In this document: in pieces, positions 46,210-59,115 of the stretch
Numbering within the stretch: the first letter of the stretch is position 1
Layout of the letters: every line of letters begins with the position of its first letter
DNA from: Pisaster brevispinus
Taxonomy: Eukaryota > Echinodermata > Asteroidea > Forcipulatida > Asteriidae
Direction of reading: 5' to 3'
Assembly: GCA_023634235.1 (NCBI GenBank)
Contig: JAMKCF010000020.1
Span: 1,612,001 to 1,676,000 of the forward strand
Length of the DNA stretch: 64,000 bases
Made by a program: the position numbers and the translations under genes
The notes under the pieces: model-generated
The model's database searches: none
What the model was told of the DNA's origin: nothing
What the model saw: the letters and a program-made list of their open reading frames with translations, nothing else

Positions 46210-49200
46210 TCTGGTTTGTTTGCTTGGTTTTGGTTTTTTTTTTGGAAGTTTTAAGCGTAAAGCTAAAATATAAGTATAACCATTGTATGCGTTTTACTTT
46301 AAGTTGTTTGTATATATTTTATGCGTTTAAAGTATCCAGGTTATTTTTATGAGTTGCATTGAACTGCTTGACTAGACCATTTCTCGAGCTTTTAAACTCA
46401 TGTAGTTAGACAAACATGAAGTTCATGATAGGCATATTTCATGATTGTGCGTATCGAGAAAGAAAAACAGCACTAACGAAGACTATATTTTTTATGAGAT
46501 ATAATCTCCTTTTTGTGCTCTGTTTATACAAAATTCTTGAAAATCAAAATGCCTATAGCAATTTGCTATATTGTTTTATAATAACAAATTTAAACCAATT
46601 TAAACATTGGGCGATGATGTTTTTTGTGTACTACAAACACGCCCGAATTTGTGCGACCATTACACAGGTTTAATGATAACATGAACAGCACTTTGGCAAA
46701 ATTATTATTGATTGCAAGTAAAAGAAAACGGAGGTCGGGTCTTATTCTTGGGTTTCTTTATAGATTGGTTAATTTTCTTTAACTTTGATAAAAGATTGCT
46801 GGGTTAAATTTTACTTTTACGACAACATATTATAATTTTACAGCCATACACTTTGTTAAAGTACATTGGGTCAGAGATTGTTTTTTGTCAATGAAATGCT
46901 GATTTGTGGGCAAAACTTTCAAGAAATACCTGTATACACAAAAGTCAGCTGAATACTGGTTGAGAAAACATCAAATAGGCCCCTAACTGTCACAGTTTGT
47001 TGTCAAGAATGTTAAATCGATAAATTTATAGTGAGGTGATAGCCGGGGTACCAGCTGCATTTGTGACTGCAGCACTCCAAAACTTGCCTTAAGGCGAGTT
47101 TCAGAGATTCCTATTTTTTACATGCTTTTATTGATTTCTAATGAAAGGGGGGCATTGTAGGCAAAATCATTTTGCAGAATACTTAATATACCATTACCAA
47201 TTAGAATAGAAAATACACAACTTTGTCGGGGGGGGGGGGGGTCATTACCTAGTATGAAACAATCTTTAAACTAATTTGTATTTGCAGAAACAAAATCGTA
47301 AATACGTAAAAATGTATATTGTTGCGACCAACTTTGTCCCAGATGTTTAAAATATGCGTCAGACTTGCACAGTCTATAAATGTGAAAAAGAAGCCACTGC
47401 TTGATTTGTAAAGATCGTGGCAGTTGCAATCCCCTGCAGCAAACTCATCTGAACCACTGTCAAAGTCAAGATAATTGTGGTTGCTACGATTGCCACAACT
47501 GAAATAATCAGACTTGAACATGCGTGAAATACCGGACACAACTTTAAACTGATTTTTGCTGCTTTGGCTAAAGCGTGGCCACAGAGTCTTGATACAATTT
47601 TCACATGGTTATTATTGTAATGCACTTGTTGAAAATAACTTTTCTCGGATTAGGCCAATCTTTTCCAAAAAACAAAGGTGTTGTTATATTTTACTGTCTA
47701 TTGTGGCTTAGTATGCTTAAAGGTTTAAAGAAAAGAACACAAAAAAATTAACAAGCGTGTTAACAAACAAATACCAAGTTTTAACTTTTTTAAGTAGCTA
47801 AAATGTTCATGTAATTAAACAAAAGTATTAATTTTGTTTCTTAGAGGTGTTTGTATGCTGCATGATGTGTTTAAAAATTAGTTTAATCGTAACAGTTGCC
47901 CTGATTGAATCACTTTATGGCAGCCTAATGGTTTTTAGCAGATCGTATAGAGTCGCAGGCGCAAAATGTGTATACTCAGGCTGAAACTTGAATTATGCAC
48001 CGGACGCCATTCTAGTAAGCAGATCGGTAACCACGGATCAGGGCTGACATTGAGCAATGCTTTTAATGCTTAATCAAAACATTTCCTAACTGGAATGGCA
48101 ACCAAGGCGGTAATTTACATTCTACCAATAGGCTAGAGTTCCGTTGTCCATCTGCACCTTGTGGCGCTATATGATCTTTGGTTTTTATGCAGTTAAGTTC
48201 AACATATTGTTTTTGCCTTGTGATTCATGATTGTCAGTGTTTTGTTTGAGGCTCTGCCCATACCCACCGCCGAAGCCACCAGTTCACACAAGTCCTTATA
48301 CATGTACACATTTCCAGTCTTTATTATAAGCGTTATCAGCTTTAAAAAGTTACATTTATTAGCATAAAAAACTCATAATATTAGCGCATCATGACATTCA
48401 TTAATATATAAAGTTTGATTTCTTTGATTGTAGTGCCAATAAAATCATGTGTAAACAAATCGATATTATTTTATAATTGTATTTATTTATTTTTTTACTT
48501 ATAGAGCTATAACATCAAATAGGCTTATGGAATGAAAAACCGGCAAAGTACTAAAACGAATACACGGAAAAACAACCCGAAGGACACTATATATCAAAAA
48601 GTATTTATGTTTAATTCCTTAAAATGATTGCGCTGATTTTTTGGTTATTTGGTAAGCAGGATATTTTAATATCTCATTTTATGTTATTCCATATTAATAT
48701 TCAGAGTCGCATGACCCGGGTTGGCAGGTTGGGTGGGGGAGAGCAACTGTCCTCCCAAAGTTAGGCAAAACAGTCTGAGAAATTCGGGCACAGCAAGAAG
48801 GGGGAAAATGGGTTTGGAGAAAGCAAAACTACAACCCTAACCCTTAGAAGAGTCCCCATACGCCCTTGTTTATATTATTCAGTTATAAGCCGATACTTTT
48901 AGCTGCATTGGTTTGGTGTATGGAACACAATCTATGCAATGTCGTAGAGCTCTTGCGGATTCATGGCAATACCCTTGTAAAGTTTGAACAGTGGTTGACC
49001 TACCATGAAGTGTGACAAGATTAATAATGCATTGCGTGGGAGGTGGCAGAGTGCGAAGGATACCAGGTTGACTGGATAACCGCTCCCCTGTTCAAACATT
49101 TATTTCAAAGGGTGTATTTTTTATATACAACGAATAATACATTTTAACAAACAGGCTTCCTGCTCACAAGGCTGTATTTTGTTTAACATGATTTATGACC

Positions 49201-49223
49201 GTGGTAGCATAACGCGTCACATT
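46210..49223. other. Gene-free stretch with repeat fragments
   Basis: No exon is supported. It holds a G14 tract at 47228-47241 and a single end of the GACTGTGCAAGTC MITE family at 47338-47376, followed by TA. Confidence 0.5.
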
Positions 49224-50468
49224 GGGTACGTTCAGACGAGGGGTTAAACTAGCCCTTAATCCAAAAGTGCTAAAATAACCCTCCGTTGGAACGCAAAAAT
49301 CCGGTCCGCAAGGGTCAATTTGACCCAGAGAACTGGGCTAAACTAAACCTCAAAAAATGTTGGATTAGCGTAACTTAGCCCAGGTTTTACGACCAACCCC
49401 CCGCTGCGAGGCCCAAGAAACCATCGTTGGAACGCAACTGACCTGCTACATCCGGTCTATTTTATTCCATGCGACCTCTCCACACAGAAGGTTACGTCAT
49501 CATAACCACATGTGTCGTGAGCATCGATGGGACGTAAATTGAAGTACCTGATTGGTCCGCTTCCGGGAAAGGTTGTGTATTATTCATGATACTCACAGCG
49601 TGCCTGTGTACTGCTGTCGGACGGAACTGCACGGGCCAGTCCGTAAAATAGTCTGGCTACAAGAATCCTGCTTAGTGTGCCCGCAATATACGGAAGTATA
49701 ACAGGTACCATACGCACTTCGTTGGTCTGAGTTTTATTGTACGGGAAAGGTGATTAGTCAGTGTATTTTCTAACAATAAGCAGTGGCCAATGAGGTATCC
49801 GCTCCGATAAATCCGTGCAGATTGTCACGTTCTTGAATTCTTCCGAAAGCTAAGCTAAGAAATGCCTTGTTTTTTTAATGAGATCCCGACTGTTTCGCGA
49901 AGTGTCAAGATTATCATGACTTTTCAAGAACAAGATGAACATTTAAGCTATGTAATTATGTGTAACTTGTTTCTGCCGGGAATTTCTGAAAGTTAAGTAA
50001 CGCATTTTTTAGTGACCGTTGGCGTTTGTTTTGAAATTTTGTCACATCAACGTTTTTGTTTTCGCCCAAAAACTTCTTGAATCAGCGTAAGACAAATTAT
50101 TTGGTGAGTTACAATGTCAGTTTCACTCTTCATCTCTGATTTCATCCAAGTGTACTGTTAAAATAAAATAAAAACTGGACATTTTTAATGGTTTTTAAAA
50201 TGCAACACTGTTGCTCAGCTCATTGCCGTACCAAATCAACGGAGGTGTTTTTTAGCGGGGACTTCCCCGAAACCGGACCGGAAGAGTGGTCGTTCGGGGT
50301 CAGCTATGCATGACCTGATAATCAACGTGTGGGTCAGTTTAACCCGTGTGGACAGGACTAACTTACTCGTGTGAACGCAAGCCCAATTTGGAATAAGTCA
50401 TTTTTATCTTTTGGACACCCGCGGTGCTCGGATTAAGGGTTAGTTTAACTCCTCGTTTGAACGTACCC
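49224..50468. mobile_element. 1.25-kb non-autonomous DNA transposon
   Basis: The left end GGGTACGTTCAGACGAGG and the right end (reverse complement GGGTACGTTCAAACGAGG) continue as inverted repeats of about 40 bp through GTTAAACTA(G/A)CCCTTAATCC. ATT flanks both sides (49221-49223 and 50469-50471). Three-base duplications and a GGG start are compatible with PIF/Harbinger, but ATT is not the usual TWA, so the class is tentative. Sub-terminal copies of CGTTGGAACGCAA occur at the left. No transposase frame is present. Confidence 0.88.
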
Positions 50469-51109
50469 ATTGGTTGTATTCCCCCAGGCTGTTGTACTGG
50501 GTACAGAAGGTTGATTTACAAGCTCCCATACACATGTACATAGCTTACAAATGTATAAGCTTCCAAAACATGTACACTGATTCCATCCTCACATAAAAAA
50601 GCAGTACCCAGGCCCCATCCCACGTACTACCTCGAAACCCTTGCCTCCTTACCTTCCCCTCGGTGTCCAACCCCCTTGCAATTAAAAAACAAGAGAAAAT
50701 CAGGTCTGAAAAATGGAAAAATTACGATTAGGGCCTCACCAATTGTGTCCTAGTCCCACCCCCAGTAACACAAACAGTTCTAGTTAAGTCACTGCTTTCT
50801 ACCTCAAATATTTCATAAGTGTTTCTCTAGTGTTTCTCGAACGATGTTTTTTGATGAACCTTTTTCGGGGGGGGGGGGGGCGAGAGGAAAAAATAGAAAA
50901 CTGTTTACGTTCAAAATCCCTTTGTAATGAAGCGATGCCAAACTTTGACAGGTTTGTCTCGATCCTTGGGCTCTCGCATCTTTAATATTTATTCAATGGC
51001 CCAAAATTAAACGAGACCACAAAGCCCCTTAAAATTTGTGTATGTAAATGAATGTGTGAGAAGTTACTAGAACATCTTCGTATAATATGTGGCAAAGCAT
51101 GGGGTGGTC

Positions 51110-51250
51110 CTCCGCTCAGAATCCTTGCCCTCTTTTGACCCCCCCCCCCCCAGGAGATCAAGATTAAGTGTGCAAAATATTCAATCGTTTGATATACTAA
51201 ATAGCTATCCCCCAATTATGTTTCTGTCCCGCTGCCCCCTCCCAATGAAA
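51110..51250. repeat. C-rich dispersed repeat
   Basis: CTCAGAATCCTTGCCCTC plus a C13 tract, an AT-rich spacer and GTCCCGCTGCCCCCTCCC follow the plan of the copies at 10440 and 23180. Confidence 0.5.
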
Positions 51251-52017
51251 ATGTTTAGTGATGTAGCAGAACTTGAAGATCCTAAGAATTGAAACAAAGT
51301 AACGTCTTATTTTAAGCTAAAAACAGACGAGGAACTGAAAGACAAAAGCCATAAAACCCTGGGTGTGACGTCCATCCAGATTATTGACAATCAACTTGAC
51401 AAATTTTGCTATAAATGGTTTATGTTGATGTTTGACAACTTCGGGACTCGCTGTGTCACTGGTTGTCACTATATACTGTATTATTTATTGTTTATCAGAA
51501 TATGTTTGGTTTTTGATTACATACACTTAATAACAAATCTTTTGATCTAGTGTGACCTTCTTTGCCCAAAACTAGGCACTTCCTCCTAAAACTCAAAACT
51601 GAGTCTATTTGCTCATCCAATAGACGAGTTTACAAAATACCTGGACACCGATAATTTTATATTTCTTATCATATTATAAAAACTTATTTTTATAATCACA
51701 TCTTAATGGATGATGTTTTTTTTATTATCTTGTTAAGCCATTGTCTTTTGAGCGTCTGGTTTAACCACGGCGTGTCACAAATTATGCCATAAAAGCGCAG
51801 TTCCTTAAAAACAAGTTATATATGTGTTTTATAGATATGTAAGCTACTTAGTTCAATATAAGGTAAAAAATTGAGTATCAGAGGGTGACATGGAATTAAA
51901 CCCTATATAAAGCACATTTAGGGCCTTGCTCGTCACATGCGTAGGGAACTATACCCAGCGTTCTGTGGCCATTCTAAACACAACCTGCCTGCATCCTGTC
52001 TGTTAATTTTTGTACAG

Positions 52018-52153
52018 AGTCCCTGGTTTTCCGCCCTGACGATGTGTTAAACTGGGAGGAGAAATATGAATTTAACTTGGTTCAAAACCAGATGTTTTTA
52101 TCTCAGTGTGAGGCAAGGAAGGTCCATAGAAGAGAGCAATTGGTGTACATCAG
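52018..52153 (+). CDS. Orphan internal coding exon, 44 full codons, unrecognised
   Basis: The block lies between an acceptor (TTTTTGTACAG, ending 52017) and a strong donor (CAG|GTACGT). One frame is open throughout, starting and ending with two-base partial codons. The peptide runs from SLVFRPDDVLNWEEKYEF to HRREQLVYI and has the charged, Trp/Tyr-containing composition of a globular protein, unlike the AT-driven peptides nearby. I do not recognise the family and could not place flanking exons in 45.7-64 kb. A TATATAAA lies upstream near 51902. It may belong to a multi-exon gene with small exons, or be a stranded exon or pseudogene fragment. Confidence 0.5.
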
Positions 52154-52479
52154 GTACGTGAATCAAATTTAATTTGTAGACAAGTGCGCGCGCTCATATT
52201 TATAACAACATTAAAGGGCGCCCTCTGTTTTATTTTTCTCTTATGTATCATTATTTTTTGAAACCATGGTTGGGCTCCAACTTAAGCCCCTCCCATCTGT
52301 TTAAAAACTTGAAACTTACCAAGGAAACCGAGCTTTTGAAAATGCCTCTAATGTGTGTAACTGTAAGGTGTAGGTGGAAACATTGGAAGCGCTAAAAACC
52401 ACGTCTGTAACATCAGATGCTGGTCCTGTTTAAAAGACAGTGTTGTCTTTAGGGAAGATTCCTCGCTTAGGAACAGAAG

Positions 52480-52690
52480 GTTACTCTCAGTTTGGTAATG
52501 GTCAGTAACGTAACCAAACACTTCCATATTGGGGAGGGGGACAGGGGCAAGGACATAGTTAACGGGGGTGGGTGATTCGATGTATTGAACCATTCATTAA
52601 GGGCACTTTTGAGTCTCATTTGGGGGTGGGGTGGGGCAAGGGTACCGCCACCGCCCTGCCCCCCCCCCTCCGATACGCCACAGGTGGGAG
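52480..52690. repeat. C-rich dispersed repeat, inverse orientation
   Basis: On the minus strand it reads CTTGCCCCACCCCACCCCC, then AATGGTTCAATACATC, then further C-rich blocks. The same AATGGTTCAATACATC word occurs at 5256-5271. Confidence 0.6.
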
Positions 52691-52873
52691 TAAACATTTG
52701 CCTAGTTTGAAACTAACCTTAAAAGATTTGATTAGAGGAACAAAACCTGAAACAAAATATGTTTGTGTCTAATATTGGTCATGTTGACATCGGCACGTTG
52801 ACAGGCCTATTCACTGTACATATTTACAACCATTTTAATTAAATAAAACAACCTGGTAAAAAGTTCATCGACT

Positions 52874-53000
52874 GTTGGGGGCGGAGGACAGCTGCCTAAC
52901 TCGGTTCGGCGATAAGCAGTTTCCATGTATTATTGGGGACGGATGACAGCTGCCTAACTCGGATCAGTTATGGGCAGTTTCCATGTGCTGTTGGGGACGG
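52874..53000. repeat. 58-bp tandem repeat, two units plus a partial
   Basis: Units start at 52874, 52932 and 52990. Each carries ACAGCTGCCTAACTCGG and AGTTTCCATGT before the next TTGGGGACGG. Confidence 0.9.
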
Positions 53001-53139
53001 TCTCCACATGTATAGGAAGCATGACAAAACTGAACGGGGATATTTGCTTCGTCAAACCAAAATGTTTTTATGTAGATGTTATTTTTTCCCTTTCCAGTAT
53101 AATTTATACTAACTGAAGCTGGAGGGAAAGTTTTCTGAC

Positions 53140-53290
53140 CCTAAATTTGTTCAGTGATAATCACTTTCCATGTGCTGTTAGGGACCGCGAAAAGTGGACT
53201 GTTTTTGTATGTAGGCTCTACTCAAATACTGTTCAACCTATAGTATATTACTGTTTCCTTTTTAAGCCATAAGAATCCCTCATTGAATGG
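53140..53290. repeat. Dispersed repeat (GGGACCG family), copy 1
   Basis: CAGTGATAATCACTTTCCATG, GCTGTTAGGGACCG and AAGCCATAAGAATCCCT recur in order at 55490-55620 and 56305-56430. Confidence 0.65.
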
Positions 53291-53410
53291 CTAACTTAGG
53301 ACTAGTCCTAGGAGTTATTATAAAACTTAAGGCTAGTCCTAAGTTAGGACGAGTATTACTCGTCCCAACTCGAGATAAGACTAGTCTTAACTCTTTGTGA
53401 AATCCACCCC
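53288..53410. repeat. GGACTAGTCC palindromic repeat
   Basis: CTAACTTAGGACTAGTCCTAG, AAGGCTAGTCCTAAGTTAGG and GATAAGACTAGTCTTAAC form nested inverted repeats, with CGAGTATTACTCG in the middle. It resembles short palindromic repeats of deuterostome genomes. Confidence 0.75.
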
Positions 53411-53589
53411 GGGACTTTTACAGCAATAAGAAATACGTAAAATGTAAATGATGATTCAGGTTGGCAAGGTTATGTGCAGTGTTTAATTAATGGAGTTTAC
53501 AAGCCCAAAGTTTGTGTGCATTTCTTCGATTTCTTTTTTTTTAGGGGGGGGGGCAGGTGGGCAAGTAATTGAGCGGCTGCCCATACTGT

Positions 53590-54050
53590 CGGCCACTGTA
53601 CTGTAAAAAACAATGGGTAAAAATTTTTCAACTTTTTGCCCAACGTTTGTATGTTAGTCAACTTGTACATCTTTTAAGCAACTTCTAACCAACGGTCGTT
53701 GAGTAATCCCCATTCCCAATTAATAAGTAAACGTTTTACACAACAGTTAGATTAAAAATCCAAAAGTTGGGTTCTACACATTGCCCATCTACTGGATAAT
53801 AACAAATTACCAGCAGTTGGCGAATAAATTTACCCAAGTATTAAACAGAATATTTTGCCCAAATGTTGGAGAACTGATCACTTGTCACCAATATTTGGGT
53901 ATCAGGACCCATACACCTGCTTAACAGTTGGGTATTTGGGGGAATTTGTATCCAACCGGTGGTCATTTTTCTCTCAACAATTGAACGGCATTCTGAAAAG
54001 GTAAGCAACAGTTGGGGACTGAATTTATATAATAATTGGGTACTGTTGTG
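53590..54050. repeat. Degenerate TTGGG/CCCAA array
   Basis: At least a dozen irregularly spaced words such as TTGCCCAAC, GTTGGGTTC, TTTACCCAAG, GTTGGGTATTTGGG and AACAGTTGGGGAC fill this stretch. They look like a diverged tandem or palindromic repeat. Confidence 0.55.
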
Positions 54051-54399
54051 AGTAACACACGAGAATAATATTAACCAATCACACTTGGTTTAGCCTTTGT
54101 CTTTGAAAACATTTATTCATATCTCATAACATCATTTGCATAACTAACTTTGAACATAGTAAACTCTTGTCAAAACTTCTTTGGATAAAATAAGGAAGTG
54201 TAAACAATGCACTCTTCGATGTGCAGCTTTCGTGTAAAATTAATACAAACCAAACTAAAATAAGTTCTTTATAAACGTACTGTCCTGAGGCTTATTAGAA
54301 CTTCTAGTGCTTCATGAAACTAACCAAACAAACACAATGAGAAAGGTTTTTGACTTTTTTGACATGGCTGCTACATTTTACGTTTGAAGTGTTAAGGCC

Positions 54400-54600
54400 T
54401 TTTGGAATATGTACATCTACAATGTTATGCAATGGGAATTATATAACACTACAATGAATGGTTTTGGTTGTCTTGGTTATGCAGAACTCAATCTATACAA
54501 TTCAGAATCCGTATACTGCAAAGAGCAAGACTAAATGGGTTACCCTTTGAGCTGGTGCGCCTTGGTTCACTGTGAATAACGCCAAAATTCACTAAGCTTA
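54400..54600. repeat. Dispersed repeat (GGGACCG family), 3' part
   Basis: About 170 bp match 56450-56625 closely, sharing AACACTACAATG, AACTCAATCTATA, AATGGGTTACCCTTTG and GCTGGTGCGCCTTGGTTCA. Confidence 0.8.
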
Positions 54601-55480
54601 CTTTTTGCAGAGCTCTTGACACTTGTAGCAATTTGTATAGAGGATATTCATCTGTCAATCACAGATGAACCAATGCTGGTTCCTTTCCCAAACACGACCC
54701 CCATCACGTTTTATTTCTCTATAATTTTAATAGTTTGTTTGATAAAGACATTTGAAGCTAAAGACATAATAAGTTTTTGACTCAAGTCGGTAAACCATTG
54801 GTAGCGAACTCCCATTTTAGGTAAATCCGTAAAAGCGTAAACATTTATTTTCATTGGGGTAGGTAGGGTGGGGTGGAGTGGGATGGGGGAACTAGCGGTG
54901 CAAATGCGTGGCTATTGTTGTTGTACATCATTGTTTTATATAGAAATTACAGTTCATTCTGTTATGATTTACACGTCTTTTATGTCATATGCTCCCTTGA
55001 ACCTACGAGCACCTTGTAATGTCTGCTATCCCTCAAGACCATACATCACTTATTGCATGATTCTCATTTTGTGTATAACACAGCCATTTTTCCCCCTCGC
55101 AACCTCGATTTGAAGGTTCATACTTGAGTGTGCTGCAGATATTGGGTACCACCTATTGTTTTTCTGTCCTTTTAATTCAATTAATGTAAACCAAGTCTGT
55201 AGAAAAAATTTGCCAGGCTTTGTAACTCTATCGATAGAATCTTTCCCTTGTCTTTGTTTGTGATTTTAGATAGGAACATGACAAAGAGTGATGCAATGTG
55301 GCCCGATTCAGTCTCAGTTGAAGACCATGTTGGTTGCTCTCAATGAATAAAATGGAAAGTCTATGAAAACGTTTAATGTTGCCAAAGATACTTAAAGTTG
55401 GAAGGAATTATTTTCAAGTCAGTTGAAATTGTTCTTTCATTTATTCATGTACCTTTAACCAAGGCTGCGAAATCAAATGT
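54600..55480. other. Gene-free spacer between repeats
   Basis: The longest frame (81 codons at 54868) starts in a G-rich GGGGTAGGTAGGGTGGGG tract and has no recognisable domain. I do not call it. Confidence 0.4.
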
Positions 55481-55489
55481 CTGACTCGA

Positions 55490-55830
55490 TTTATGATCAG
55501 TGACAATCAGTTTTTAGATGCTTTTAGGGACCGTCACAACATTGTGTAGGCGCATATCAAAGACTGCTGAAACTTAGCATTTTACTGGTCAGTCCCAAGC
55601 CATCAGAATCCCTAAATGGTTACCTTACATCTACAGTTCTATAAATGAGCATTATGTAATACTATATAACACTGGTTGGTTTCAGTTGTCCTGGTTATAC
55701 ATACCTCAATCTTTAGAATTCCGAAGTCGTAGAGCAACAAGTAATTATAAGAGCTTGACTTAGCCCTGGTAGGACATCCAACCCGGGCTAGGGCTAGACT
55801 ATAAACTGCATGGTAGGGTCTACCTTGAAT
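55490..55830. repeat. Dispersed repeat (GGGACCG family), copy 2
   Basis: CAGTGACAATCAG, GCTTTTAGGGACCG, AAGCCATCAGAATCCCTAAATGG and ATACCTCAATCT match the other copies in order. Confidence 0.7.
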
Positions 55831-56304
55831 CATTGTGGATAACAATGGATAAGTTCATGTGTTGCATTTTAGCAAGTATTGCTTACCGATTGTAAAAACA
55901 AATTTCTCCAAGTGTTCCTTCATGCTCTTCATTGCTTCCCATAGCTATGTAAACCATATAGCCAGTACAGAAAGGGCACTTTGGCAGGTTTTGGTATTTT
56001 GACTATCACCCCGACCCAAACGAAAGAACAAAAACCGCTAAATTTCACCATGACATGTTTTTTTATTCCGGCAAAGAAAAAGTAAGGAAATCGTAAAAAA
56101 TGATAAAACCTTAAAAATTAATTACATACTAAGCAATCGTTGCTGAAGCCTGCCTCTTTATTAAAAAACAACTTAAAAGGATAAACATTTTGAAAGCTTG
56201 ATCTGCCCCCTACATAATTGTAATTTGTACAGGTTTTTCTCTCTTGAGATTAGTTTATCCAAACCGATGTTTGAAGGAAATTTGCGTGACACTAATTTCT
56301 TTCA

Positions 56305-56640
56305 ACTTTCGATTGCTGTTAGGGACCGTGTCTGGCATATGGGGACAGCAACCAACTTTTGACGCATAGGTTGCTGTATATTTTGCTGTATAGGTTTTTC
56401 ACTGGTCTTTCCCTAACCATCGGAATCCTACTATGAATGGTTACTCAACATCTACAATTCAATGCCATGAAAATTATGTAACACTACAATGGATGGCTAG
56501 GGTTGTCATAGTTATGCATAACTCAATCTATATACTTCCAAATCCGTAAACTTCAAAGAGCAAGCCTAAATGGGTTACCCTTTGCGCTGGTGCGCCTTGG
56601 TTCATTGTGAATAACGCCAAACGACACAAGGAAATTCAAC
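56305..56640. repeat. Dispersed repeat (GGGACCG family), most complete copy
   Basis: It spans both the GCTGTTAGGGACCG 5' part and the GCTGGTGCGCCTTGGTTCA 3' part seen separately at 53140 and 54400, which defines a unit of at least 330 bp. Confidence 0.75.
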
Positions 56641-59110
56641 CACACTGAATCTTTACAGGTCTCCCTACACCTTAGTCTGCTTGCACCTTAGATCACTTGA
56701 AATTCTATCCTGGTGTAGGCCTACCTGCTAGCTAGACCTCAACAAATGCCTGTACAGAACAGGCCCCTTTGCTTGGGGGGGGGGGACCGCCGCTCTTCCA
56801 CCCTATTCGAAGTTTGGAAATGTTTAGGTAAATAAAACTGTTTGTAAATCAAATGTATTTGTTGATAGGATGAATATTTCAATCGATCCCACAAAGATAA
56901 AGAACAATTTATATTTTATCTCCATTGAACTAAAAATATGTGTCAGAACTTATGCTAGACGGAAAACCGCCTGACTCTATTTAGGAAAGCAATGTCAACC
57001 AGATACAAACCGCATTAACAAAAATGTCGCTGCATAAAAATGAATGGTGGAGAAAATTTGCATTTCACTGCTCTTTCGGATACCAGTCGTTGACGTTTAG
57101 TCAACAACAGTTTATGCCTGTTTTAAACTGAAAAGCCCCAAATGTACTTATGTACTATTCAAATTCTAAAATGGGTTACAAGAAGAAATTTCATTTGACA
57201 ATATTTCAAGATACCACCATATTGTTGTTTCTCTAAATTGAAATCAACGTAACCGAACCGAAGCTGTGAGGGAAAATCGTCTGGCCCATAAAACTATCAA
57301 GATAATCCGTTACTTTAAACTTAAAGTGCACACAAGAACATAACGATGATAAAGGCGCCCGATTAAGGTTAAATGGAAGATTGAGATGTTTTCTCTTTTG
57401 ATTTTCTTTGCCTTGGATCGAAAGCCATTTAGACTGCCGAGACTTTGAAATTCACAAACTGTTTCCGAACGATCAGAATTCCACAACAAATGGTTACTTT
57501 GCAATTGCAACTCTTTGGATGAAATTAATATAATATAGGTCTTCCCGGTCAATTTCAGCAAGAACTAATTCGATTTTATTAACGCGCATTCCAATTCACG
57601 CATTTCCCCCAATCCACTCATTCCAGGTTTTTTTTTAAAGTATGAATGCACTCAATTTTGTTTTTGTGCAAACATGATTTGGTTTTTCTCATTCAGATTC
57701 ATTTCAGTCGCTCTATTTCATTTATACGCAATGACCATTCTTCAGTTCAGTTTCCACAACCTATTTACACATGATGGAATTGAATGGTTGACCAGCTCTT
57801 GGTATGGGCTTTCACGAAACTGATGAGTCTTGCGGCCTATTGAAATTGAACGGTCTTAAAATGCTAAACTGGTGAAATTGGGTTACTCCAATTAAATGAT
57901 GATTCAGCGGAGCATTCATTTTCAAAAGGAATTGTATGAGCCGGGTAATATTAAAATGAATGGAATTTTGTTTAAATTGGCCGGGCCTACTAAAAAGGAT
58001 GATTTTGGTTGCCATGTTAAGGCAGTACTTAATCTATAGAAGACCGAAACCATCCAACAAGCCAGTAGATGCGTTGTGGTGTAACGGGGAATATGTGTCG
58101 CCTATTTGTGAAACTAATGTGTTTGTTTACACTATTAGTACTACACACATTCTCAAAAATGCATCCTTGTGGAACATTCTTTTGTTCTTTCCTTTGTCCC
58201 TGCACTTAACAGTTTCCCATAGACTTTGTACACAAATTTCCTTGTGGAGCACCCCGGTCTTTAGAATTTCCATGTGAAGACCTTCTGTTTTCCCTTTTTT
58301 GTTTTGTCCTTGGTCTCCATCAGGTACCGAATATGAGCACAGCTCTCTGGTAAAAAGGGGACCGCTTTCCATTGTTAAAAACGTTTAATAAACCAGTAAA
58401 AAAAAATCACTTAGTGCCAAACAAATTGTACACATTGATCGTAATATGAAAAATATCAAAAATTATTGTCCCAACAATTTTGTCATGCATTCGTAGGCTA
58501 TTGAGGGGACTTATTTCCCAATGTCTAAGGTTCTGCTTGATGAAAAAGATGCCTTGGGTTTTTATCTTCGCTGGCCTATAGGCCTATTTAAAAAAATATA
58601 TAAGCGGCTGTTTTCTCTGTCCACCGTTATTCGAATTTTACTCAGACAATTCAGCCGATTCTAAGATTAGGCCTTTCGTTAATGTTTATTTTAAAAAGTT
58701 AATAACTTTAATTTTTGTTGTAGTATACAAAATTATGTTTTGAGGCATTGCATAGAGATGATATTCAGTTTGCAGTCGCAATATTTTATTGTTGCGGTAG
58801 CATCACGTTGGCGACTGGAAAATAATAATCGAGTTGTACATAGAGCCCTCTGTTGTTGATGAGAAATATAAATAAATTGTAGCACATGTTGAAATTACTA
58901 GTAATACAAGACGTGTTCGAGGTCCAAGAGTGAAACAACCGAGGTAAGCGCAATTTAACCCGTTAAAACTAAAGTTTTTTTTAATGTGCAGCTGTAAGGT
59001 GGTATTGTTACTAGTATATAATTTGGTTAAATTTGTGAAATGAAAATATTTGTTTCTGTCAGTCAAAACTGTGGACAAATCACGTAAGTCACTCACAAAG
59101 TACAACCCCA
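56640..59110. other. Gene-free stretch
   Basis: I see no supported exon. A G tract lies near 56776. Frames at 57310, 57960 and 58127 show no domain and no good splice context. Confidence 0.45.
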
Positions 59111-59115
59111 TGGAT

